From assembly GCA_039914625.1 (NCBI GenBank), contig JBDSOU010000053.1, positions 1 through 28,440 of the forward strand: a DNA stretch of 28,440 nucleotides, in the 5' to 3' direction. The notes beneath the pieces are model-generated. The model made no database searches. It saw only the letters and a list, made by a program, of their open reading frames with translations, and was not told where the DNA came from. Each line of letters starts with the position of its first letter. Position 1 is the first letter of the stretch. This document shows, one piece after another, positions 14,570 to 23,221 of the stretch. The DNA comes from DATEMK01 sp039914625 (GTDB lineage: Bacteria; Bacteroidota; Bacteroidia; AKYH767-A; OLB10). Position numbers and translations under genes: made by a program.

Positions 14570-15433
14570 TTGAAAAAATTAATTCCTTTATTTTTTATTT
14601 TATTCAGCTTATTACTTAGTTGCAAAAATTATAAAGAAGAATTTGCCCAGGTGAGCCTTGAACGCGACTCATTGATTTATGCAGCTGATCTGAAGGACTC
14701 TTCATTGCGTTTGTTCATGAAAGCATTTGATGAAATAGAAGCAAATCTTGATACCATTACCCAAAAGCAAAAAGCTCTTGAAAAGGATTCTTTGCAAATC
14801 GCTGAAATAAAAACTGACCAACGCGATCGCATTAATGATGACATAGCTATCATTAACAGAATGCTCGAAAGGAACAGGAAACTGATAAGTGATTTGCAAC
14901 AGCAAAATAAATTAAAAAATAACCGCATTGCCGAATTTCAGGTTCTTGCTGACAATCTAAGACAGCAGGTAGAATCAAAAGAAGCTGAATTGATTCCGTT
15001 AAAAGCGCAGCTTGATGAGAAGCAGCAACACCTCGAAACTTTGAAATTGCAAACCGATTCAATCACTACAAATAATTCCTCGTTAGAAAATCAACTGAAA
15101 GAAAAAATTGAAAAGCTCAACACTGCCTACTATATTATTGACAACATTAAAACATTACGCTCCTACAATATATTAGATTCCAAAGGAGGATTTCTTGGAA
15201 TAGGTAAAAACCAACTGCTGAAACAGGATTTTAAAACAGACAATTTTACGAAAATAAATATTGAAGAGACAACTTCTATTCCGCTTGACTGCAAAGAAGC
15301 AAAAATCATTACCAACCATCCTTCTGATTCTTATACGTTCGTAAAAGAAGGTGATATTATTAAATCAATCAGCATTAAAGATTTTGATAAATTCTGGGGC
15401 GCTTCAAAGTATCTGGTAATAGCAAAAAACTAA
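14570..15433 (+). CDS. Coiled-coil lipoprotein with conserved C-terminal domain
   Basis: 287 residues from a TTG start, chosen because it opens a lipoprotein signal peptide (MKKLIPLFFILFSLLLSC, lipid-modified Cys18). Residues about 25-185 are a long heptad-rich coiled coil (QQQNKLKNNRIAEF, KEAELIPLKAQLDEKQQHLE). The last 100 residues hold a compact conserved domain with YYIIDNIKTLRS, GGFLGIGKNQLLKQDF and DKFWGASKYLVI. Similar Bacteroidota lipoproteins exist; some database entries use a collagen-binding-adhesin-like name, which I would not transfer. Probably outer-membrane anchored. Role unknown. Confidence 0.82.
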   Translation: MKKLIPLFFILFSLLLSCKNYKEEFAQVSLERDSLIYAADLKDSSLRLFMKAFDEIEANLDTITQKQKALEKDSLQIAEIKTDQRDRINDDIAIINRMLERNRKLISDLQQQNKLKNNRIAEFQVLADNLRQQVESKEAELIPLKAQLDEKQQHLETLKLQTDSITTNNSSLENQLKEKIEKLNTAYYIIDNIKTLRSYNILDSKGGFLGIGKNQLLKQDFKTDNFTKINIEETTSIPLDCKEAKIITNHPSDSYTFVKEGDIIKSISIKDFDKFWGASKYLVIAKN

Positions 15434-15440
15434 ATAGAAA

Positions 15441-15517
15441 TCAGAAGTTGGATGTTAGAAGTTAGAAGTTAGAAGTTGGAAATTGATGATTGGAAAGCGG
15501 AGATTGAAATTTGAAAC
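15441..15517. repeat. Heptanucleotide spacer array TTAGAAG/TTGGAAA type
   Basis: Eleven in-phase 7-bp units starting at 15441: TCAGAAG, TTGGATG, three exact TTAGAAG, TTGGAAA, TTGATGA, TTGGAAA, GCGGAGA, TTGAAAT, TTGAAAC. It fills the gap between the lipoprotein stop (15433) and the convergent dihydroorotase stop (15522). Confidence 0.8.
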
Positions 15518-15521
15518 TTTA

Positions 15522-16799
15522 TCAAATCATTTCCATGGAATCATTATTCACAATTGCCTGCGCTTTCCCTTTAAATATATAATTTATGAAAGGTGTATTC
15601 TGCGATTTGGATCTGATGTGATCTTTTGTAAATATCCACTCTGCTTCAGGATTGAACAAAGTGAGATTTGCAACAGCACCTTCTTTAATTTCAGGGACCC
15701 TGATATTTAAAATTTCTCTCGGTTTAGTAGTAAATTTTTCAATGATCTGTTCAACAGAAAGTTTTTTATTCAATTGAGTATTCGCAGCAGCGAAAGCAGT
15801 TTCCATTCCTATGATTCCGTAATCAGCAAATTCAAATTCTACATTTTTTGATTCAATGTCTCCGGGGGAATGATCGGAACAGATTGCATCAATTGTTCCG
15901 TCTTCCAAAGCTTTTATTAATTCTTTAATATCATTTTTTGTTCTGAAAGGCGGCTTTACTTTGTAGTTGCTGTCATAATCATGAAGTGCTGCATCATCAA
16001 AACAAAGCTGGTGTGAACAAACTTCAGCAGTCACTTTTAATCCTTGCTTTTTTGCTTTGCGAATCAAATCAACAGCACCGGCAGATGAGATAGTTGAGAA
16101 ATGAATTTTAGCATCTGCATACTCGCATAATTTTAAATCACGCTGCACAGCGACTTCTTCTGCCATAGCGGGTGAGCCTTTCATTCCGAAGTAAACACTG
16201 TTGACACTTTCATTCATCAGGTTTTTTCCTGAAATATTTTTTTCATCCGCAAAGCTGATGATGAGCGAATCAATATTTTTTGAATATTGCAAAGCCCGCA
16301 GCATTAATCCCGAATCCATCACTGAACGTTTATCGTCTGTAAATGCAACAGCGCCTGCTTGTTTCATATCATACATTTCCGATAAATCTTTTCCTTCACG
16401 ATTCACAGATAATGCACCCACAGGAAAAATATCCACCATATTATTTTTACTTTTATTGAGAATGTATTCAACATCTGCCTTTGTTTGTAATGTCGGATTT
16501 GTGGAAGGCATTAATGCAACACCTGTGAATCCTCCTGCTTTGGCTGCTGCAATTCCTGAAAAAATATCTTCTTTCATCTCATGGCCCGGATCACGAAAAT
16601 TTGCTTTCATATCAAACCAGCCAATGGAAACACAACTCCCCTTCTGATCAAAAACTTTTACATTTTTCCCGACTTCTTTTTCATTAATCCTGTCAGCAAT
16701 TTTTTCAATGACTCCGCCTTTGATAAAAATGTCTTTTACTTTTCCATTCAATGCGGAATTTTTATGAATGATCTTGATTGATTTAATTAGAAGATTCAT
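15522..16799 (-). CDS. Dihydroorotase homologue lacking the HxH metal motif
   Basis: 425 residues of amidohydrolase/dihydroorotase type, similar in length to PyrC/PyrX class I proteins. The usual DxHxHxREPG is here DMKANFRDPG (63-72): both metal His are replaced (Lys65, Asn67). The HCED region is SFADE (182-186), so another His is lost. FTDD (153-156), His233 and CSDH (307-310) remain, but the final CSDHAPH-type His is Gly. It is thus probably not a competent dihydroorotase. Flavobacterial proteins with similar DMxANFRDPG motifs are commonly annotated as dihydroorotase (from memory). Possible roles: a non-catalytic PyrX-like partner of aspartate carbamoyltransferase, or another function. It lies 62 bp after the BatA gene on the same strand. 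Confidence 0.85.
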   Translation of the reverse strand: MNLLIKSIKIIHKNSALNGKVKDIFIKGGVIEKIADRINEKEVGKNVKVFDQKGSCVSIGWFDMKANFRDPGHEMKEDIFSGIAAAKAGGFTGVALMPSTNPTLQTKADVEYILNKSKNNMVDIFPVGALSVNREGKDLSEMYDMKQAGAVAFTDDKRSVMDSGLMLRALQYSKNIDSLIISFADEKNISGKNLMNESVNSVYFGMKGSPAMAEEVAVQRDLKLCEYADAKIHFSTISSAGAVDLIRKAKKQGLKVTAEVCSHQLCFDDAALHDYDSNYKVKPPFRTKNDIKELIKALEDGTIDAICSDHSPGDIESKNVEFEFADYGIIGMETAFAAANTQLNKKLSVEQIIEKFTTKPREILNIRVPEIKEGAVANLTLFNPEAEWIFTKDHIRSKSQNTPFINYIFKGKAQAIVNNDSMEMI

Positions 16800-16861
16800 T
16801 TTTTGTTTTCGAATATTAAATGTTGATTCGTAATTCGTATAAGATTATTTATTCGACCCAT

Positions 16862-18913
16862 TTATTTCAGAAACTTCAACAACAATATTTCAATTGCAAG
16901 AAATATTAAGACCATCACAATGCCCCATTTCCATAAACGTATTCCTTCGTTGAGTTCCATTAACTGAGCTGTAATTCCTTTTGATGTTACTTCAAACAAT
17001 TTCAGGTTTGACAAATGATTTTCATCAATAATTTTTGTGATTTCATCCTTATTGTAAAATGACATAACCGATTCTTTCCGGTCATAATCAAATGAAACAA
17101 TTCCTGAAAGTTTATTTTTAAAAAGCAAATCATAATTTCCCGATTCCTTCACCTGGTCGCGGAAAAAAAGATTGATATAATTAGTTCCGCTTCTTTGTTC
17201 GGGAATGATGTCGAATTTTTTTCCTGTATTTACAAGATGAAAAACTTCTTCACCTGAAATATTATTTTCTGCAACTTCGTAGCCATTATCTCTGCCAATG
17301 ATATTAAAAAGGTTTTGTTCCTGTTCGCTAAGCAAAGCGATTTTGTATAACGTTGGAACAAACACCGCATGTTTTACAAAGTTGGTGAACGAAGCTGACA
17401 GCGGGACTGCGAAAAGATAAATTTTTCCTTTGCCGGATTCAAATTTACTCAGGAACGAACCGCCTCCCTGTAATTTCATAATCACTTCGCGGTTCGAATG
17501 AGAGCTTCCTGAAAACTCGTAATGTTTCAGCACTAAAGGCAAATCAATATTTTCATTGCGTTTTTGTTTTTCGTCAAACACATTTTGATAAACGGCACTT
17601 TCTGTACTCAGGCGATCCACTTTATCTGCGTTGTTATTAATTGCGGTGTATGTATCTGCATTGAGGGAAAGTAAAAATGTCTGATAACTGTTCTGATCAA
17701 TAGCGGAGTCAGGAAAAACAACAAGCGTTCCTCCGTTTGAAACATATTTTTTCAGTTCACTTGCAAGACCGGATGAAACAGTATTTAATTCATTCAGAAT
17801 AACAACATTGTTCCTTGGCAAAGTCGCGTAATCAATTTGTTCAGCGTTTGAATTATTCAGAATAAAATAATTTTCGCTGCTGAATAATGCTTTGATGTAA
17901 GGGCTTTCCGCTTTTTTATTGATGCACAGCAATTGTAAATTCTGCTTCACTTCAAAAGAGAAATACCATGTATCATCAAAAGTAATCGGGTGATCATTGA
18001 TGCTTAGCTCCGCTTTTTGCCAGCCGTTTTCTGATAATGTAAAATTTAATTTGGTATCAACTGTTGAATTGGCTTTTGAAACAACTCCCGCAAGTGATTT
18101 TTGATTTCCGTTAATTGTAAGTTTTAAAGAAACATTTTCCAAGTCGTTTTCAGAACTGTTTTTTATCCGGACATTTAACTCGCACGGTTTGTTAACCTGA
18201 ATTACCGGAGAAGTAAACCAGCAGGAATCAATAAAAATATTTGCAGTCGCCTGTTCATTCAGAGGAATAAGGTTTACGGTGGTGGAAGTGTCAGCATGTA
18301 AATCCTTTATATCTGCCGAAGTCTTTTGATAATCTGAAAGCAAATAAATCAGCTTTGATTTTGCTCCTGAATTATTCAAAGCATCGGTTTGCCGTGAAAT
18401 GATTTCAGATAATTTTTTTGTTGCAGGACTTGTTTTTACTTGGTCAATAAGATCAAGAAATTCTTCACGGTTCATCAGGCGCTGATGGCGCGCTTCAAAA
18501 TCATTAGTGAGCACTTGAAAATTATCGGAAGGCTTGTATGCCATTGCAATTTCCCGAGCTTTCTTTTTTGCTTCGTCAAGCAGCGTTCCTTCGCGAACCA
18601 CTGACTCCATGCTGAAAGAGTTGTCAATATAAATACTTACAGTTTTATCATTTGAAATGATATTTTTATTTCCAACAGGAATAAACGGTTGTGCAAAAGC
18701 AAAAACAAGAAAAGAAATTGCAAGTATCCGTGACAAAAGAACCAGTAAGTGCTTCAGCTTTGAACGCGAAGTGGTTTCTTCCTTAATGTCTTTCAGGAAT
18801 TTTACATTGGTAAAATAGATTTTTTTAAACCTTCTGAAATTAAAAAGATGAATGATGATGGGAACAGCAACAAGTAAAAGTGCGAAGAGGAATTCGGGAT
18901 ATACGAAGTGCAT
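16862..18913 (-). CDS. BatA/VWA-domain membrane protein
   Basis: 683 residues. The N-terminus is the BatA-type double membrane domain: a helix at about 6-25, the conserved HLFNFRRFKKIYFTNVKFLK loop, and a helix at about 55-76. A von Willebrand A domain follows with MIDAS motif DNSFS (97-101). Residues 200-640 contain beta-rich and class I glutamine amidotransferase-like segments. A final helix (about 660-680) precedes the C-terminal Lys. Known context: such proteins belong to Bat operons or stand alone next to dihydroorotase-like genes in Bacteroidota. Probably an inner-membrane, periplasm-exposed, metal-dependent interaction protein. Partner unknown. Confidence 0.85.
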   Translation of the reverse strand: MHFVYPEFLFALLLVAVPIIIHLFNFRRFKKIYFTNVKFLKDIKEETTSRSKLKHLLVLLSRILAISFLVFAFAQPFIPVGNKNIISNDKTVSIYIDNSFSMESVVREGTLLDEAKKKAREIAMAYKPSDNFQVLTNDFEARHQRLMNREEFLDLIDQVKTSPATKKLSEIISRQTDALNNSGAKSKLIYLLSDYQKTSADIKDLHADTSTTVNLIPLNEQATANIFIDSCWFTSPVIQVNKPCELNVRIKNSSENDLENVSLKLTINGNQKSLAGVVSKANSTVDTKLNFTLSENGWQKAELSINDHPITFDDTWYFSFEVKQNLQLLCINKKAESPYIKALFSSENYFILNNSNAEQIDYATLPRNNVVILNELNTVSSGLASELKKYVSNGGTLVVFPDSAIDQNSYQTFLLSLNADTYTAINNNADKVDRLSTESAVYQNVFDEKQKRNENIDLPLVLKHYEFSGSSHSNREVIMKLQGGGSFLSKFESGKGKIYLFAVPLSASFTNFVKHAVFVPTLYKIALLSEQEQNLFNIIGRDNGYEVAENNISGEEVFHLVNTGKKFDIIPEQRSGTNYINLFFRDQVKESGNYDLLFKNKLSGIVSFDYDRKESVMSFYNKDEITKIIDENHLSNLKLFEVTSKGITAQLMELNEGIRLWKWGIVMVLIFLAIEILLLKFLK

Positions 18914-18919
18914 TAGAAA

Positions 18920-18989
18920 GTTTAGAGTTTGAAGTTTAAAGTTTAAAGTTTTAGTCCACTGACTTTAAACTTTAAACTTTAAACCTTAA
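18920..18989. repeat. Heptanucleotide spacer array with inverted halves (GTTTAAA / ACTTTAA)
   Basis: Ten in-phase 7-bp units: GTTTAGA, GTTTGAA, two GTTTAAA, GTTTTAG, TCCACTG, three ACTTTAA, ACCTTAA. The arms 18932-18949 and 18962-18979 form a perfect 18-bp inverted repeat with a 12-nt loop. It lies between the FadL-like gene and the BatA gene, 6 bp upstream of the BatA start codon. Confidence 0.85.
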
Positions 18990-19067
18990 ACTGTTTTCTC
19001 AGCGCCAAAGATAGAGATTCAAAAGCTATTCTTCCGGTGAAGAAAAGAAAAACGATAACAGAAAAAT

Positions 19068-20360
19068 TTAAAATGTGAAATCAACTCCTATTCCAAATGA
19101 CGATATGCTATTGTTGATTTTTACATCTGTTGGAATTGCAATGGCAGTTACAGTTCTGTCCTTTGAAAACATTGCCTGTAAAAATCCTAAATTCACTTTT
19201 ATTTTATCGGTAACACTCATAGCAACACCTGTATTAATGGAGAAATTGCTTTCCTGCACTATTTCGAACGCACCTAAATGCGTGTAATATCCGTTACGGT
19301 CTTTATAATTATTATTTGTATAAACACCACCTAAGCTGAATGTAACTTTTGGAAGAACTTTATATTCGAAAGCCAAAGAAGAAGTAGATGCATTACCTGC
19401 AAGCTCCGATAAAGAAACTTCTTCGCCAGTGAATGTGGTTCCCCAGTCAGCCTGAGTCTGGAAATAATAATTGACATCAGAAAGCATTTTAAATTTTTCG
19501 TTTACTGAATAAGCGACTCCGAAACCTGCAACAGCCGGAAGGTCTCTGCGATTTTTATCTCCATCAACAGTTAATCCGAAATCATCCGTTTTGATTTGTG
19601 TTGTTTCAAAATCTAATTTTACTTTTGATTCATATCGGAAAGATAAATTCAAAGAAGAAACAGGCATGATATTAAACCCACCGACAAAACCAATGCCTGA
19701 TGCTTTGTCTTCGTTGTTTAATGATAAAGAATAATCAGGAAGTTGCTGAGTCATATCAACAAGTGTGGTACCTGCCTCCGTTTTATTTTTTGCCGAAATA
19801 TTTCTGATGGATATTCCGAATGAGAACATATCATTCACTTTGTAAGAACCACCAATTGCTTCGGCAAGATAAAAAGACGAGGCTCTTAAATAAGCATTTG
19901 TATAACCTTGGTATGCTCCGCCTGTTGCTGCAAGTGTACCAAATGAAACCATATCCGTTGAAATAGAACCGGTGGGATAGTTTGCACTTGCTCCGCCTCC
20001 GGCAATATAAACACCTCCAAATAAAGCCCAGTTATTTTTATTGTAACTCAAATACATATTAGGAACAAAAAGATCGTTGCCATCCTGCTGATATTTTGTT
20101 GTCCCTAAACCCATATCATACTCATGCGAAGGTCTTCGTATAAAAGATTGGTTTCCGATGTTAACGTGAAATCCGCTCGTAAGCTTGGCAACACCTCCAG
20201 GATTATAAGCCATTATATCCGTTCCATCCGTTGCGGCATTTCTTGCACCGCTTCTGATCCACTCGGGACTAAGGTTGGTAAGGTTGTCAATTTGTGCGCT
20301 TGCAGAAGAAACTGCAAATGCAAACAGTAATGTTAAAAAATTAAAAATGTTCTTCTTCAT
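19068..20360 (-). CDS. FadL/OMPP1-type outer-membrane transport protein
   Basis: 430 residues from the ATG at 20360. An upstream ATG at 20420 would put 20 extra residues before the signal peptide, so the later start is preferred. The signal peptide MKKNIFNFLTLLFAF ends SASA before QID. The mature start has the AATDGTDIMAYNPGGVAKL segment characteristic of FadL-family proteins (NPG motif). The rest alternates aromatic beta strands and ends in an aromatic residue (VDFTF), as outer-membrane barrels do. Known role: passive uptake of hydrophobic compounds such as fatty acids or aromatics. Substrate unknown. Monocistronic in appearance. Confidence 0.87.
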   Translation of the reverse strand: MKKNIFNFLTLLFAFAVSSASAQIDNLTNLSPEWIRSGARNAATDGTDIMAYNPGGVAKLTSGFHVNIGNQSFIRRPSHEYDMGLGTTKYQQDGNDLFVPNMYLSYNKNNWALFGGVYIAGGGASANYPTGSISTDMVSFGTLAATGGAYQGYTNAYLRASSFYLAEAIGGSYKVNDMFSFGISIRNISAKNKTEAGTTLVDMTQQLPDYSLSLNNEDKASGIGFVGGFNIMPVSSLNLSFRYESKVKLDFETTQIKTDDFGLTVDGDKNRRDLPAVAGFGVAYSVNEKFKMLSDVNYYFQTQADWGTTFTGEEVSLSELAGNASTSSLAFEYKVLPKVTFSLGGVYTNNNYKDRNGYYTHLGAFEIVQESNFSINTGVAMSVTDKIKVNLGFLQAMFSKDRTVTAIAIPTDVKINNSISSFGIGVDFTF

Positions 20361-20472
20361 GGTGTATGTTTTTAGATTGAATGATGTGCTATACGAAAAT
20401 AGCTGAAAAAAGTTATTCATTAAAAAAAATTTGAAAGATCCGGGCCGTAAAAATATTATGGGCTCAATAAAT

Positions 20473-20480
20473 TACTTTTG
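20473..20480 (+). promoter_or_regulatory. -7 box TACTTTTG directly before the Smr gene
   Basis: Exact TAnnTTTG match ending 5 nt before the ATG at 20486, implying a leaderless or nearly leaderless mRNA. No clear -33 TTTG at the expected distance. Confidence 0.4.
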
Positions 20481-20485
20481 CAGGT

Positions 20486-21559
20486 ATGAAATATCATATT
20501 GGTGATAAGGTAAGTTTCCTCAATGAAAAGCTTTCCGGCAAGGTCACACAGATCATTGATGATTCGATTTGTAAAGTGGAAACGGATGATGGATTTGAAA
20601 TTGATGCTGTTGAAAAAGAATTAGTGCTGATCAGTAAAGCGGAATCATCAGAACTACCGTCATCAATTGAAATTATTCAGCCGTTGTTTGAACCCATTGT
20701 ACATTTAACTTCTGATTTATTTTCACTGCTCGAAAATGATGCAGTTCATTTTGTTGCCATGCCTGCCGAAGATATGCAAGTGCTGACAGGCACTATAAAT
20801 TTCTACCTCTTCAACAAAACTGATTTCGTGCTGTTGTTTTCGCTGTCGGCAAAAATTAAAAATAAATCTTTTGGCATTGCGCACGGAGTCATTCAACCGC
20901 AATCGGAGTTTTTGCTCGTTAATAAAAAAAGGCATGACCTTATTGACTGGCAAAATTTTATTGTGCAGGCTGTGCTATTTATGAAGGAGGAGCACAAAAC
21001 AGGCTCCCCGATTAATAAAGAATTACCTGTTCTTCTTCCTGATTTGAAAGCGGAATTTAATCAATTAAAAGGAACGTCATCTTATTCCAAAACAATAAAG
21101 CTGGCTGCAGCAGGAAAAGAACCGGACATTGATATGGAAGAATTGAAAAAAAAATTTGCAAAAGACCAGTCAACTCCTAATAAAGGAGAAGCAGGAGAAA
21201 ACAAATTGGCAAAAGAAAAAATTCCTGCAAGACAATCTCCTCCTTCACATGACAGCGATTTTTTGAGAGCCATTATCCGCAATGAAGCAGAAGTGGATTT
21301 GCATATTCAACACCTGGTGGATAAATACAAAAATCTTTCAAATGCTGATATGATGCATGTTCAATTAACAAAGTTCCGCAAGGAAATGGATCATGCTATC
21401 AAGAACCATTATCATAAAATTATTTTTATTCATGGAGTGGGCAACGGAGTTTTGCGTGCGGAAATCATTCGGGAACTCAGAGCTTATTCTGGTGTTCGTT
21501 ACATTGATGCCCCTTTTGAAAAATACGGATACGGTGCCACAGAAGTGATTTTGATTTAA
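20486..21559 (+). CDS. DUF2027 and Smr domain protein
   Basis: 357 residues. The N-terminus (1-50, YHIGDKVSFLNEKLSGKVTQ) is a small SH3-like beta domain. Residues about 65-170 form the DUF2027 beta domain with FYLFNKTDFVLLFSL. Residues 210-260 are a charged linker. The C-terminal Smr domain (about 265-357) has EVDLHIQHLV (DLH 271-273) and IHGVGNGVLRAEI (316-326), both expected of Smr nucleases. Smr domains in this arrangement nick DNA or RNA; the biological substrate is unknown. It is convergent with trxB, with only 18 bp between stops. Confidence 0.9.
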   Translation: MKYHIGDKVSFLNEKLSGKVTQIIDDSICKVETDDGFEIDAVEKELVLISKAESSELPSSIEIIQPLFEPIVHLTSDLFSLLENDAVHFVAMPAEDMQVLTGTINFYLFNKTDFVLLFSLSAKIKNKSFGIAHGVIQPQSEFLLVNKKRHDLIDWQNFIVQAVLFMKEEHKTGSPINKELPVLLPDLKAEFNQLKGTSSYSKTIKLAAAGKEPDIDMEELKKKFAKDQSTPNKGEAGENKLAKEKIPARQSPPSHDSDFLRAIIRNEAEVDLHIQHLVDKYKNLSNADMMHVQLTKFRKEMDHAIKNHYHKIIFIHGVGNGVLRAEIIRELRAYSGVRYIDAPFEKYGYGATEVILI

Positions 21560-21577
21560 GAGAAGAAATCGAATTTG

Positions 21578-22528
21578 TTAATGTATGCCATTTGCAGCTA
21601 AATACCGCTCTGCATCAATAGCTGCCATGCAACCCGTTCCGGCTGCTGTTACCGCTTGCCTATAGACATGATCCTGTGCATCACCACAGGCAAAAACGCC
21701 CTCCACATTTGTTAATGACGTTCCGGGAACGGTTTTTATATAACCGGTTTCGTCCATATCAATCCAGGGTTTAAAAATATCGGTGTTGGGCTTGTGGCCT
21801 ATGGCAACAAAAAAACCTGTTACATCAATTTTTGTTTCATTATTGGTTTTGCTGTTGAAAATACGCGCACCTTTAACCGTTTTATCACCGAGAATTTCTT
21901 TGGTTTCGCTGTTCCATAACAACTCAATGTTGGATGTATTTTCAACGCGGTGCTGCATGGCTTTTGAAGCGCGCATTTCACCTTTATCTTTTCTTACGAT
22001 CATATAAACTTTGCGGCAAAGTTTGGCAAGGTAGGTTGCTTCCTCAGCAGCAGTATCCCCTGCTCCTACTATTGCCACATCCTGTCCCCTGAAAAAATAT
22101 CCGTCACACACAGCACAGGCTGAAACTCCGAACCCATTTAACCGTTCCTCTGATTCCAGGCCGATCCATTTTGCCGAAGCGCCTGTTGCAATAATGACTG
22201 CATCGGCAGTAATGGTTTTTGAACCGTCAATAATTACCTGGTGCTTTGAACCGGAAAAATCAACTGCTGTTGCATACCCCCAGCGTATATCAGTGCCAAA
22301 ACGGGCTGCCTGCTTTTTGAAATCTTCCATCATTTCAGGTCCCATCGTTCCGTTGGGGTAACCGGGATAATTTTCAACTTCAGTGGTAATGGTCAATTGT
22401 CCGCCCGGCTGCAGACCTTCGTACAATACAGGCTTTAAGTCAGCACGGGCTGCATAAATGGCTGCGGTATAACCGGCAGGCCCCGAACCAATAATTAAAC
22501 ATTTTACATGCTCTGTTTCTTCCGACAT
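21578..22528 (-). CDS. trxB: Thioredoxin-disulfide reductase
   Basis: 316 residues, the normal size of the low-molecular-weight enzyme. The FAD-binding GSGPAGYTAAIYAARA is at 14-29, the redox pair Cys138-Ala-Val-Cys141 in ACAVCDGYFF, the NADPH-binding GAGDTAAEEA at 155-164, and the FAD-closing GVFACGDAQDHVYRQAVTAAG near the end. Known role: NADPH-dependent reduction of thioredoxin in the cytoplasm. Divergent from ndk. Confidence 0.96.
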   Translation of the reverse strand: MSEETEHVKCLIIGSGPAGYTAAIYAARADLKPVLYEGLQPGGQLTITTEVENYPGYPNGTMGPEMMEDFKKQAARFGTDIRWGYATAVDFSGSKHQVIIDGSKTITADAVIIATGASAKWIGLESEERLNGFGVSACAVCDGYFFRGQDVAIVGAGDTAAEEATYLAKLCRKVYMIVRKDKGEMRASKAMQHRVENTSNIELLWNSETKEILGDKTVKGARIFNSKTNNETKIDVTGFFVAIGHKPNTDIFKPWIDMDETGYIKTVPGTSLTNVEGVFACGDAQDHVYRQAVTAAGTGCMAAIDAERYLAANGIH

Positions 22529-22554
22529 ATTTTTTACTTGCTAAAAAAGAAACG

Positions 22555-22562
22555 CAAAATTA
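22555..22562 (-). promoter_or_regulatory. -7 box TAATTTTG for trxB
   Basis: Minus-strand exact TAnnTTTG, 26 nt before the trxB ATG (22528). The -33 region is weak. Confidence 0.5.
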
Positions 22563-22713
22563 GAGTTTTGAATTGAAGTTTAGATACACCTGTTTTGAGT
22601 TAAGCAACAGAATAAGTTTTCTTTGTAAAACTTTGCGGACTTTATTGTTAAATAACTCTTCTACCCAAAAGAACACTATGTTCTAATTAAGGCATTACAG
22701 TTTTTCGCTGTTC

Positions 22714-22744
22714 TTGCAACTTTCATTTGATCGCCCTACTTTTG
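22714..22744 (+). promoter_or_regulatory. Promoter of ndk (TTG, 20-nt spacer, TACTTTTG)
   Basis: The -7 box TACTTTTG is at 22737-22744 and a -33-like TTG at 22714-22716 with 20 nt between them, the usual Bacteroidota layout. Transcription would begin near 22750, just before the GTG at 22775 and after the longer ATG frame at 22727, which supports the shorter ndk start. Confidence 0.6.
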
Positions 22745-22774
22745 CGCTCCAAAATTTTAAACATCAAACAACAA

Positions 22775-23194
22775 GTGGCTACAAACAAAACTTTTACCAT
22801 GATCAAACCCGATGCCACTTTGGCCGGGCATACAGGAGCAATTTTAGACAAAATAATCAAAGCCGGTTTTAGGATTGTTGCAATGAAAAACACGCGACTC
22901 ACTGCTGAAAGCGCAGGAAAATTTTATGCAATTCATCGCGAACGTCCTTTTTACAATGATCTTGTAAAATACATGTCTTCAGGAACTATTGTCGCAGCTA
23001 TTCTCGAAAAAGAAAATGCTGTGGAAGATTTCAGAACCTTAATCGGGGCAACAGATCCTGCCAAAGCCGCACCCGGAACCATACGGAATCTTTTTGCAAA
23101 ATCCATTGATGCAAATGCAGTTCATGGATCAGACAGCAATGAGAATGCTGCTATTGAAGGAGGATTTTTCTTCTCTGCATTAGAGCAGTTTTAG
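22775..23194 (+). CDS. ndk: Nucleoside diphosphate kinase
   Basis: 139 residues from a GTG at 22775, giving the standard MATNKTFTMIKPDA start. An ATG at 22727 in the same frame would begin upstream of the predicted transcription start and add 16 unconserved residues. Lys11 (MIKPD) and the phosphorylated active-site His117 (NAVHGSDSNENA) are present. Known role: transfer of the gamma phosphate from ATP to other nucleoside diphosphates by a ping-pong mechanism in the cytoplasm. A terminator follows at 23222. Confidence 0.96.
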   Translation: MATNKTFTMIKPDATLAGHTGAILDKIIKAGFRIVAMKNTRLTAESAGKFYAIHRERPFYNDLVKYMSSGTIVAAILEKENAVEDFRTLIGATDPAKAAPGTIRNLFAKSIDANAVHGSDSNENAAIEGGFFFSALEQF

Positions 23195-23221
23195 TTTTTT
23201 TTTTGAAGATGGTGCTAAAAT

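Noticed and set aside
20361..20420. Longer N-terminus for the FadL-like protein
   Set aside because: It would place 20 residues before a normal signal peptide; the ATG at 20360 is the better start.
22727..22774. Longer N-terminus for nucleoside diphosphate kinase
   Set aside because: It starts upstream of the predicted promoter -7 box and adds residues absent from the family; the GTG at 22775 fits.
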